A DNA stretch of 25,309 nt from Grammothele lineata (taxonomy: Eukaryota > Basidiomycota > Agaricomycetes > Polyporales > Polyporaceae). Under the pieces are notes generated by a model, which was not told the origin of the DNA, made no database searches, and saw nothing but the letters and a program-made list of their open reading frames with translations. The translations under genes were made by a program, and so were the position numbers. Positions 17,711 to 25,309 of the stretch are shown in pieces (the stretch's first letter is position 1; every line of letters starts with the position of its first letter). The DNA lies in NCBI GenBank assembly GCA_002150815.3, contig NDFF03000195.1, positions 1 to 25,309 on the forward strand, read 5' to 3'.

Positions 17711-20410
17711 ATGTATACCCCATCTTATTTGGCGCATGCTCTCTGCTCTTGATACTGACGCACCATTTCAGGTCTTCGGCGATTCGTCATTATAGATATG
17801 ACGGTCAGTTGTACACTGTCATCAATGCCAATCCTGTGGAGTCTCTCCCAGGCATTTACGTTGACGATCCCGAGAACAATCTCGTCTGCCGCGACATGAG
17901 AAAAGCCCTCTGGGCCGGAAGCAAGGCTCCTGAGATGGCATACATGCTGACGCAATACCACGTGGAGTCTGCCTTTCTCGCTCGCCTCAGTTGTCACGCA
18001 CAACATATTCCCGTCGTTCGCACTGAGTGGGGTTATGTGTTGGAGCCTTCCATTCGTCGCGCGTGGGCTGAGTTAGAGCACGTCTTCACGAAGACTACGG
18101 ACATTCTCCTCGCCTCGCAGTACGCCCGCGCCGAATCAAAATTCCCCTTCGATGCACACTGGCGTCTTCCGCGGGAGACAGGCTATCTCCACGGCCATCG
18201 CACCGCCCATGCAGCTCGTTTGGCGGCCTTCCGCGCTCGCGATGCATGTCTCCTTTTGCTCGCGCGCTGCACTATGTCCATTGCCCTCTGTTCCGGACGT
18301 CAGCAACAGCCCGACTTGTGGGCGAACATTTTGGAGGCCGAGGGTATCCCAACGTCATGGATTGACACGCTTCGTACGTCGGTCATCGCGGACTTGTCGC
18401 CAGGCCTACGAGCAGGCGCGTTTATTGAGCCCGTGAAGAGGACGCAATGGGTTGCGCACATCCCTTGCATGGTACGCGCGAACCTTCCGGTCTACATTTG
18501 TTGGGAAGGCGGCATCTCAGAGATTATTCGACTTCATCCCGCGCTTGCCCCTTACGTCCCTCTGCCCGATGCGTGGATTCCTGACGTTCACGAAGAACAA
18601 CGACACTCACCCTTCCGTTTGCGCTTCCGCTGGACCGATTATGAGGCATTCCCAGATCATCATCCCCCCACCTTTGGACCTCTTCCTGCGGTGGTTCACA
18701 ACCCTACAGATCACCTCACGCACAACACAGTTCCTCACGGCCCTGGACAGCGCCCCGGAGAAACCCGTGAATGCTTTATAGCTCGCCGCAGGCGGAAGAA
18801 TCAGGCCGAGCAGTTCCGCGAAACATCCCCTTTGCGCGAGGCACGCGAACAGCGTGAACGCAAGGCGGCAATGTACCAGCGTCCCACGCGCCCCACTACC
18901 GTCTATGTCTGGAAGGAGGTGGGCGACATCGACCCTGACGTTCCGCAGCAGTGGCTTGCGACTCATTACCGCGCTCGTGTGTCTCCATCGGCAGTCGGGG
19001 AGGTATGGGCTAGGTACTCCGAGGATGAGAAGATATATGACGCATGGGCTGACGAGTGGGACATCCTCCCCTCCACTTCAGAGGCAGACGACAGCTTGGC
19101 GGACGCGTGGGCTGCAGGGTTGGGCGTTCCCGAGCTCGTGTCCCTTCCTCAGGGCCAAGTTCAGCCATCAGCGTTATACCAATCTGATCTTCGGCTCTTC
19201 TATGAGGAATCCAACGCCCTTCGCCACCGCCCCGACATCGAGGCCTTCGCGCCCCTCTGTCGCTTTCGCTATGGACTTATATCCCGGGCCGCAGAAGGCG
19301 CCAACGTCGACTATATCCGTTTCGGCGAGGAGGCCATCAGAAAAATCTTTGGGTTAGTTGAGGAGAGCATGGACGCAGAAGCACGCGCATGTGTTCTACC
19401 TGCAAGCGGCTTAGCGGCGGCATTTCTCGATCATCCCAAGAATCCTCAACCTCCCGGCCTCATTTGTGATCTCAGCCCTGACTGCGACGAGTATCTCCTC
19501 CCGAAAATCATCTCCTCGCGTATCGAATTGTCGTATCGCCGCCTTACAGAGCACACCCATGTCTGCGTGAACTATCGCTCACCTCCCACTCCCGCGCCGC
19601 ATTGGAGTTTGTTAGTCGACGAGACAACCGCATTAGAGCTGTGCCGTAGGGGTGGTATACGCTCTGTTCAAGAAGCCACCTTGTTTCTCGCGCGTCGCGG
19701 CTCGCCTTTTGTCCTCGCACTTACACCGGACCCGCGCGAGCGCAATAAAATCCAAATAGCCCCCACGACGCCTACTTACCTTGGGTGGCGGGAGCCCGGT
19801 TTTCAGGCGAACATATGGGATTACAGAGTTTACGAAGCACGCGCGTCAGAGCTGCTCTCAAAGCCCCGAGGACGTGCCGCTGTGCACCGTGGTGGTATCG
19901 TGTGGCGTTTGGCCGTTGAACTAATGGGAGCCGACGCAGTCGCAACTGCGGTGCAAGGTCCGTCTGATGATGTGTGGCGCCACGGGGAGGAGCTCAGACC
20001 AGCTCGCGGAGACTCCATGTACGCCGACACCTTATCTGAGTGCGAATTGGACGTCATTTGTGGCGTTTACAAGGTCTATACAGGTATGTTTTCTCAGCGT
20101 TATCCGCCTCGATCCATTGACTGATCATGGTGCAGACCGCAGCCGCAACCAAGTGTCTGATGTCTCCTGGTGGCCCAGGACTTTCGCCTGGGAGCGTGGA
20201 TGCTACGACCTTGGTTATTGGTCTCCATATGCGGAGGTCTGGTTTCAAACGCGTTTGGACAGGATCAAGTCAAACGAAGTTAGGCCAATAACTGGCGCGC
20301 AATGGAGGTCCGAGTTGAAAAAAGCACATAACGCCAAGAAGATGCGCGAAGCCCTCAACCACGCCGCACTTGCATTTTTTGCAGCCCATGGCCATCATTT
20401 TCTTCTGTAG
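17711..20410 (+). CDS. Large orphan protein, about 860 residues, unknown function
   Basis: The body is one exon, 17772-20083, then intron 20084-20135 (52 bp, GTATGT donor, TGACTGAT branch-like site, GTGCAG acceptor) and exon 20136-20410. Upstream, intron 17713-17771 (59 bp) ends CATTTCAG, and a further intron 17610-17660 is plausible. The first Met I can propose is formed across the 17712/17772 junction; the frame stays open upstream, so the true start is uncertain. Without these introns the frame is also open back to a TTG at 17422, but with implausible hydrophobic content. No catalytic motif or transmembrane core is evident. There is a basic RRRRKNQ segment in the middle, an acidic Trp-rich segment after it, and a Trp/Tyr-rich C-terminus (SWWPRTFAWERGCYDLGYW). 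I have the impression of similar long hypothetical proteins in polypores, but cannot verify it here. Confidence 0.75.
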
Positions 20411-21399
20411 ATCCTCATGTTCATTCTACGTGAATAGCACGCGCATGCGTTGAACCCCGACACGCCCAAGAGAGGCACCAACGCAGCTCGCAATCACCTC
20501 CGCCTACTCCACCTCACCTCAGCACTCGCACACACACGGGCTGCATCCGCACCTGCCGCATGCCACACCCAACACCTCGAACGCATCCGCGCACCTCTCC
20601 AAATGCCTTCTGTTGTGCGTTCACTTGCACTCGGCCACCTCCCCCCGCGACGCATGCCACATCATGTCCTCGCGACCCTCGCTAGACGTGTCGTCTCGTT
20701 CCTGCTATGCACATTTCCTTTCCATTCCTGCTGGTTTCACTCACTATCGCTGTCATATAATGTACCATAGACGGCCAAGCTGCACACGCGACCTCCCCCC
20801 GTGACCACAGCCACCCTCACACACCTCCTCGCGATGTACCTTGCTCTCCCTCGCCTGTTATCGCGTCCTCGATTCCAGCCTTTCCCGCTCTTCATGTATC
20901 TTTCGGCCTGCTCTCTCCCTTTCCCAAACACTCCTGTCTCTCACTCGATGTATTCAGCCTCGATTATCGTACCCCCGAACGTCAGCTCTTTCGCCCATGT
21001 CTTTCGGCCTTGCCTGTCTCTCGCGTGCCTTCCCTTGGCTAGCGCGGCGAGACCACGAAATGGTCCCCACACCAGCTACAATCGAGAGGGAGTCGCGGAT
21101 CCGGCCGCGAGGGGATCCCCATCATGACGGTGACAGGTGTCGCGGGCTCAACGGGGACGAGCGTCGCGGACGCCACGGGCAGGGGCGTCGCGGTCACGAT
21201 GGGGAGGTAGTTCCCACCGTGACGTCGAGGGGTGTCGCGCCCACGGCCGTTTTCACTTCATATGCAGAGGCATCACAAACAACTCCTACCTTTGTAAAGC
21301 GGATAACGTACCTCACATAGGAGGCCGTGAGCGTGAGACATGCCTACGCGCCATTCAGAGTCTGTCTCTCGGCGGTAATGCCTGGCCGCGCCCGCGCAG
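20411..21399. other. Sparse interval with short GTCGCGG repeats
   Basis: Pyrimidine-rich left part with TTTCGGCC(T) repeated near 20901 and 21001. Around 21089-21240 the motif (G/A)(T/C)GTCGCGG recurs about five times at irregular spacing. Open frames exist by composition but none is convincing, apart from the 21260-21355 stretch, which could be an exon of the gene fragments that follow. Confidence 0.35.
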
Positions 21400-21639
21400 C
21401 GTACCACGGGTGCTGTGGTCGCACGCGGTCCCAAATGGTATGAAATGTACTCAAGATCCACGGTGGATATTCAGACACGAGCCTTCGTGCGCCCCTCAAT
21501 TGCTTACGACGAGTGCTTGCGAGGGAGTGCCAAGGAGGTTGGTGAACGCCAAGGTCGGGTATCAGGGACACTGGACAAGTGGTGGACGCATGGCAGAGGT
21601 CCGGGGAGTGCGAGAACGCATGAAACAGAGCACAAATAA
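21400..21639 (+). CDS. Probable internal coding exon, incomplete gene model
   Basis: A protein-like plus frame starts after an acceptor-like CCCGCGCAG (ending 21399) and runs to a stop at 21639. It contains RGPKWYEMYSRSTVDIQTR and an ordinary mix of charged residues. No in-frame ATG precedes it, so it should be spliced to something upstream; its true 3' junction is probably before the stop. The domain is unknown. Confidence 0.35.
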   Translation, partial: RTTGAVVARGPKWYEMYSRSTVDIQTRAFVRPSIAYDECLRGSAKEVGERQGRVSGTLDKWWTHGRGPGSARTHETEHK

Positions 21640-21859
21640 AGGATCTCACACGAGGCAAGTTACATACGCAGGCGATCTCGGTGAGGGTTGAATGCGCCCT
21701 TGGAAGGCGGCAAGGCGGGTGCGAGCGTTCAAAGAATAAAGTTCGGACATTACAAGTTCAAGGGCAGACTACAGAGCGCACAAGGAGTGGCGCGTCTTCC
21801 TCCTACCCTCTCCACCGTCGCGGGTCCCCACCACCACGCGAAGTGACATCCCATTTCAG

Positions 21860-22015
21860 GGCCTGGTGGAGTTGCGCTGGCTCAACGCCGTGGTTAGAGC
21901 GTATGTACGTTCTAGCGAGCCATCTGGTTTGTCGCCGTATCACGAGCGCCATCCCCCGACGTGTTACCATCCATGCGGCCTCATAAATGCTTACAACGTC
22001 AGTGCGTCAGCTTAG
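21860..22015 (+). CDS. Probable terminal exon of an unresolved gene
   Basis: Directly after a textbook acceptor (CCCATTTCAG, ending 21859) a frame of 51 codons runs to TAG at 22015. It encodes GLVELRWLNAVVRAYV and then a Pro/His/Cys-containing tail. The residue mix and acceptor argue for a real exon, probably of the same gene as 21400-21639; the donor could not be fixed. Confidence 0.4.
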   Translation, partial: GLVELRWLNAVVRAYVRSSEPSGLSPYHERHPPTCYHPCGLINAYNVSASA

Positions 22016-22224
22016 TTAATAATCCACTTCACGCGGTGGACTCTGCAGCAGAGACCATAGACCACGCGTATGTGATGTGGACGACGATGCGTACCCGGCG
22101 GGCAAGTTGGCCAATTAAATACCTCAGATACCTTCGCTCGACATTGTACTACTCAGCAAAGTAAACGGTAAACTATCACCATACGTACATCAACAAGAAT
22201 CGGCCGCTCAGATGCTACAGGAAA
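22016..22224. other. 3' flank between two convergent genes
   Basis: Short interval between the orphan terminal exon (plus) and the F-box gene stop (minus). It holds a small inverted repeat CTCTGCAGCAGAG near 22041. No gene is seen. Confidence 0.4.
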
Positions 22225-24272
22225 TTAGTCCCAATACGCGCACTGCTCATCGAGGTTCCACATCGGCTGCTCCTCAATAACCTCACACAGCTCCAAGTCG
22301 TCCGCAGTCACCAGCTCTGCCGTCTTTATAGCTTTTTCGATGTGGATCAGACGCCTACCGGTAGCTATTTCCGACTGGCTCGTGCGAGGCCAATCATCGG
22401 CACCTTCTACCGCTACCCGCACCGCCAGCTGCCTCTCTCGCATCTTTGCCCGCTTCCAGCCGTCACAGACCAGCTTGACGTTTCCAAAGATGTGACGTAT
22501 CTTCATGTCGCTCAACTCGTCCTTAGTGCCGCTGATTTCAAGATCCAGTTTTTCCAGCGGATAACCATCACCAAGCGTTTGCAGCGCTTTCGCAAGCTTC
22601 TTGCTGAATTTGTGCAAGAGGTCCAACCAGGGTCGCTTCAACGACCGAGGAAGCGACTCATACAGTGTGAAATCGTCCTCCCTGTCCCAAACGGCATCCG
22701 GCCAAGGATTGATGTGCACCGCCAGCTCGCGCAGCAAGGGCAGGTGCTTCAAGGCATCGGCGAGCTCGGTAGGATCAAATGGGGTCACGTCGAATGTGAG
22801 CTTGGTGACGTTCATGAACGATTCGTCTTTGTTGCCGGATGCGATGGTGCGTAACAGTAGGCTGACGCACTGGATACCTCCACTGAGGAACTCATCTTCC
22901 CGCAATATCAAGTTGGACTCCCACTCGCCGGGGCTCCCAAAATATTCTGAGGGGGTTGTCGCATCAGATGTAGGATCCATAGAGGACCACTCCCTTGTGC
23001 TCTGAAGCAGGAAGTGGCGGGAACCACCGTGCACTGCGAGGAGGTAGGAATCGTTCGACAAACGGACGTCAAGCCTCGTCATCGATTGGTTCACAAACCA
23101 GACCGGGAAGTCGATTGAATGGGGGTTAGCGTCGGAGTCGTTTGGAGCCTCAGTAAGTCGATGGGTGCGTGTAGTGGCGAATACCACGTCCGGGGGAAAA
23201 TCGACACGGTAGAAGAAGGACAGAACGCGTGAGTCACAGTTGTGGAGCGAGATGGAGCGGATATGGTGAAGCGGGATCCGATCTGTGGCCAAGTCAGCGT
23301 CCCATTCAGGGTTCCAAATGTCCTCCAGCTGTAGCACTCGAAGGGCGGGCGTGCGGGAGAGGAGGGAGGCAATGCACTTGAGGTGGAGGGAAACCTCATC
23401 GTCATCGTCAAAGAAGTAGAAGAACGAAAGATGAAGGTGAGTGAGGCCGGGGAATGTGTTTGAGGGGAGCCAGCCCCAAACCCCACAGAGCGCAAGCGCT
23501 CTGAGAGGCGACTCGTCCTGCTGAAACAGGGGAAGCATCCTTACTTCGTCCACAGGCCCGTACCCCACAAAGATAACTTTGAAGCATCGAAGCTGGGGCA
23601 GGTCCATTTCAAAAATTGGGTCGTCCCACGTAGGGCCTGCTACGCTACAGTGACGGATGATATCAAGGCGTCTGAGTCTGGGGGCTAGAGGACTAAGCTG
23701 GCCCAGGGCGTCAGGAACTGGACGCGCCTTTCGGCGACGGACGTCATTAAACGACAGTGACAGTGGGGCCATCTTTGCGCGCTGAAGGAACACAGTCGAC
23801 TGACGCTTGCGTCCTAGCTCGAAACGCGTCCAGAAAGAGGCGCAGCTCAAAATGATGTCCTTCCAGTAGACGCACACGCGCATCAAAAGATGAATGGAGG
23901 ACGCATGCACTGCTGAGCTGGGTCGGGGACGGAGGGGACCTCCACGCTGGAACGTGGGGCCCAGGGAGGTGGTCGGCGTAATGGCAAACATGAAGATCTG
24001 GAGAAGAATATCCCTGGGGAGCTTGGCGCGAGCCGCATTGATCCTTTTGTTGATGTTCGCAGTGATCACCGCGGAATGGTAGACCAAAGCGCTCTTGATG
24101 GCTTGCAGGTCGTCATCGCTGGAGCCACATTAGTTAAGCTGCAAGCGATGGGGTGATATTTGCACCCGCACCTTATCTCCTGTGACATAGCACCTTCAAT
24201 AGTCGCCCTCATCGTAGCTATGCTCTCTTGGCAGGCAGACGTCCGCAACGCAGAGTCGTTGTTTTGGCTCAT
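22225..24272 (-). CDS. F-box protein with LRR-like C-terminal region
   Basis: Predicted adaptor of an SCF ubiquitin ligase: the F-box would bind Skp1 and the C-terminal region would recruit a substrate. Exon 1 is 24272-24172 (ATG context CAGCATGAG), intron 24171-24119 is 53 bp with a TTAACTAAT branch-like site and CTCCAG acceptor, and exon 2 is 24118-22225, giving 664 residues. The F-box core is at about 66-115: LPRDILLQIFMFAI, then a loop, then a second helix region with LLMRVCVYWKDIILSCASFW. Before it lies a helical stretch (ALVYHSAVITANINKRI) usual in agaricomycete F-box proteins. Afterwards come repeated Leu-rich strands (LRRLDIIRHC, LRALALCGVWG, LTHLHLSFFYF, LRVLQLEDI) typical of irregular LRRs. 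Such genes are greatly expanded in mushrooms. Single long exon and one 5' intron are typical; the substrate is unknown. Confidence 0.88.
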
Positions 24273-24569
24273 GCTGCAATACGCGCCTTATCAGATCGCT
24301 CAATCACCCACGCATCATCGAAATTTCATACTTTGAATGGCGGGGATAAGGGATACTACACAGCTGCAGTATTATTAGAGGTCTGATCAAAGCACCGATT
24401 TCCGGTGAAAAAATACGCACGGGTGGTTGTTATAGTGCTTCGTGCTGGGCGGTTTGAAGCTTGCTTGTAGAGCTAGGATCGCACCTGCAGCACGTGGGCG
24501 TCACGCTTCTTCCTCCACGTCCTAGCTTAGTCATCCATCTAGTCCCACTCCTTCACCTTGACGAGCGTT
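24273..24569. other. Promoter region between divergent genes
   Basis: Upstream of the F-box gene on the minus strand. It contains a CACGTG at about 24491-24496 and AT-rich patches. No coding sequence is seen. Confidence 0.4.
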
Positions 24570-24670
24570 GTCAAAGCCAACGGTCAATGAGCCAATCAAA
24601 GTCAATGACATTGAACGGTCAACATTCACACCTTATATGACCCGCCAATGACCGGTCAACAACCTGTCAA
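24570..24670 (+). promoter_or_regulatory. Cluster of six GTCAA motifs
   Basis: GTCAA occurs at 24570, 24583, 24601, 24618, 24655 and 24666; at least three are CGGTCAA and several continue as GTCAATGA. A CTTATATGA TATA-like run is at 24632. The cluster sits in front of and overlaps the start of the next candidate gene. It may be a multi-site operator or a decayed short tandem repeat. Confidence 0.5.
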
Positions 24671-25118
24671 TAGGCAGGTGAAGTCGACGCCAAAGCCCAT
24701 AGTAGTCGTCGATAGTCCTCGCACGGCTCGGCTCGGTCTGCTGAAGGAAACGTCGCGCGAGCTGAAGCCCGCTGGGCTTGAACTTCCAGGTAAGCTCAAA
24801 TGATACGTCATCCATGCTTTTATTATGCATCCGGCACCCCAATTGCGACCGCGCGGGCACTCCGAGCTTAAGCCGTCGCGCCATGGGATTTCAAAGGCTA
24901 GACGAAGAGCACACCGCTGCCAGCAGCAGGGTAACGCACGAATGCGAGTCCAAGTGCGAGACCCCGCGCAATACGTAGAGCGAGCCGTCCCTGTAGGATT
25001 TTTACGTCGGCTGCAGCAATACCTGCAAGGCACACTGCAGTGGCCTCAGGAAAGCCTGCAACCAGACTTTCCTGCAGACAACACGTCGCAGCTGCTTCCT
25101 GCAAATAATGCGCTCTGA
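24648..25118 (+). CDS. Candidate gene with good first and last exons, internal splicing unresolved
   Basis: The ATG at 24648 opens 47 codons of protein-like sequence (including TPKPIVVVDSPRTARLGLL) ending at a GTAAGC donor at 24790. Downstream, a frame open from about 24828 to a TGA at 25118 also looks coding (ARMRVQVRDPAQYVERAVPV, then a Gln/Leu-rich tail). I could not find an acceptor that joins them in phase: CCGAG near 24870 and CTTAAG at 24874 both break the frame. A further 48-bp GT-AG interval (24931-24978) may be a second intron. The Gln/Leu-rich tail comes from repeated CTGCA. The opposite strand is also open over 24633-24884. No domain is recognised. Confidence 0.38.
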
Positions 25119-25133
25119 GCGCTTATTAAGCGC
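25110..25133. other. Two overlapping palindromes
   Basis: GCGCTCTGAGCGC (25110-25122) and GCGCTTATTAAGCGC (25119-25133) share GCGC and could form alternative hairpins. They lie between the stop of the candidate gene and the tRNA-like segment, so they could act in 3' end formation or belong to the mobile element. Confidence 0.6.
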
Positions 25134-25159
25134 CCAAAACACCGCCACTTAATAATGGG

Positions 25160-25242
25160 TTGCACCTTATGGGATCCGAACCAAGGCCACGGAGGTGACC
25201 TAACTCAAGGCATGCCAATGCTAACCACTACGCCATGGGACT
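25160..25242 (-). repeat. Degenerate tRNA-like segment with pol III A and B boxes
   Basis: On the minus strand, TGGCGTAGTGG (25235-25225) matches the A-box consensus and GGTTCGGATCC (25182-25172) matches the B box at 10 of 11 positions, 42 bases apart as in tRNA genes. A D-arm-like GTAGTGGTTAGCA is present and a long variable-type stem AGGTCAC/GTGGCCT can be drawn. However the acceptor ends do not pair and the T stem is poor, so it is not an intact tRNA. The best reading is a tRNA pseudogene or the head of a tRNA-derived SINE whose body would extend leftward (lower coordinates). Confidence 0.5.
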
Positions 25243-25309
25243 GTTACTAGGTATGTAACTAATCTCCCCTTATCCCCTCCTTTTGCCCGGCTCCCGGGGA
25301 CCTCCCGGG
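25243..25309. other. Window edge with CCCGGG-rich sequence
   Basis: The last 25 bp (CCCGGCTCCCGGGGACCTCC and following) resemble the CCCGGGAGACC units of the 23-bp array at the opposite edge of the window. Too short to call an array. Confidence 0.35.

Noticed and set aside
18607..18966. Minus-strand frame of 119 codons and other frames inside 17772-20083
   Set aside because: Shadows of the long coding exon on the plus strand.
22342..23005. Plus-strand frames of 134-170 codons
   Set aside because: Antisense to the F-box gene, whose motif and length fit a known family.
24633..24884. Minus-strand 83-codon frame with an ATG
   Set aside because: Protein-like, but it overlaps a plus-strand first exon with ATG and GTAAGC donor; I kept the plus version, without certainty.
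25160..25242. Functional tRNA gene
   Set aside because: A and B boxes are good but acceptor ends do not pair and the T stem is poor.

Overview
This window looks like nuclear DNA of a filamentous basidiomycete, most likely a wood-decay or polypore-type agaricomycete. The evidence is: genes cut into many short exons by GT-AG introns of mostly 46-78 bp, often with a CTNA-type branch site near the acceptor; fairly high GC; an F-box protein of the kind expanded in mushrooms; and several long proteins without a recognisable housekeeping function. I see no rRNA, no intact tRNA, no CRISPR array and no recognisable transposase or reverse transcriptase. Species cannot be named from the sequence. All exon models below were assembled by eye from splice consensus and reading-frame continuity.

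Left part (1-3961): a 23-bp tandem repeat at the window edge (1-268), a four-exon small gene with a basic nuclear-type N-terminus (573-1262), a possible three-exon small gene (1782-2168), GC-rich sequence with only weak coding signal, and a nearly perfect 106-bp minisatellite of seven copies (2953-3694).

Middle (3962-14278): a minus-strand three-exon gene for a cysteine-rich, PHD/RING-like plus zinc-ribbon protein (3962-5492) lies head to head with a plus-strand two-exon gene (5596-6407). Next comes an 18-exon plus-strand gene of about 1005 residues (6538-10467) with an acidic repeat, basic clusters and long low-complexity Ser/Pro/Thr stretches. Inside it, one exon plus its intron has been tandemly duplicated in frame. 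After a messy interval with possible minus-strand coding remnants (10486-11588) comes a five-exon minus-strand gene of about 758 residues whose C-terminal half resembles an ATP-grasp enzyme (11751-14278).

Right part (14279-25309): about 3.4 kb with little certain coding content but three spaced copies of GCATGTAAGTAC; a large, mostly single-exon gene for an 860-residue protein of unknown function (ending 20410); another sparse stretch with at least one good orphan terminal exon (21860-22015); a two-exon F-box/LRR-like gene on the minus strand (22225-24272); a divergently placed candidate plus-strand gene behind a cluster of GTCAA motifs (24570-25118); and at the right edge a degenerate tRNA-like sequence with pol III A and B boxes, probably a tRNA-derived short element.

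The genes do not form an obvious pathway. The region reads as accessory, lineage-specific fungal DNA: putative nuclear or regulatory proteins, a ubiquitin-ligase adaptor and orphan families, separated by repeats.
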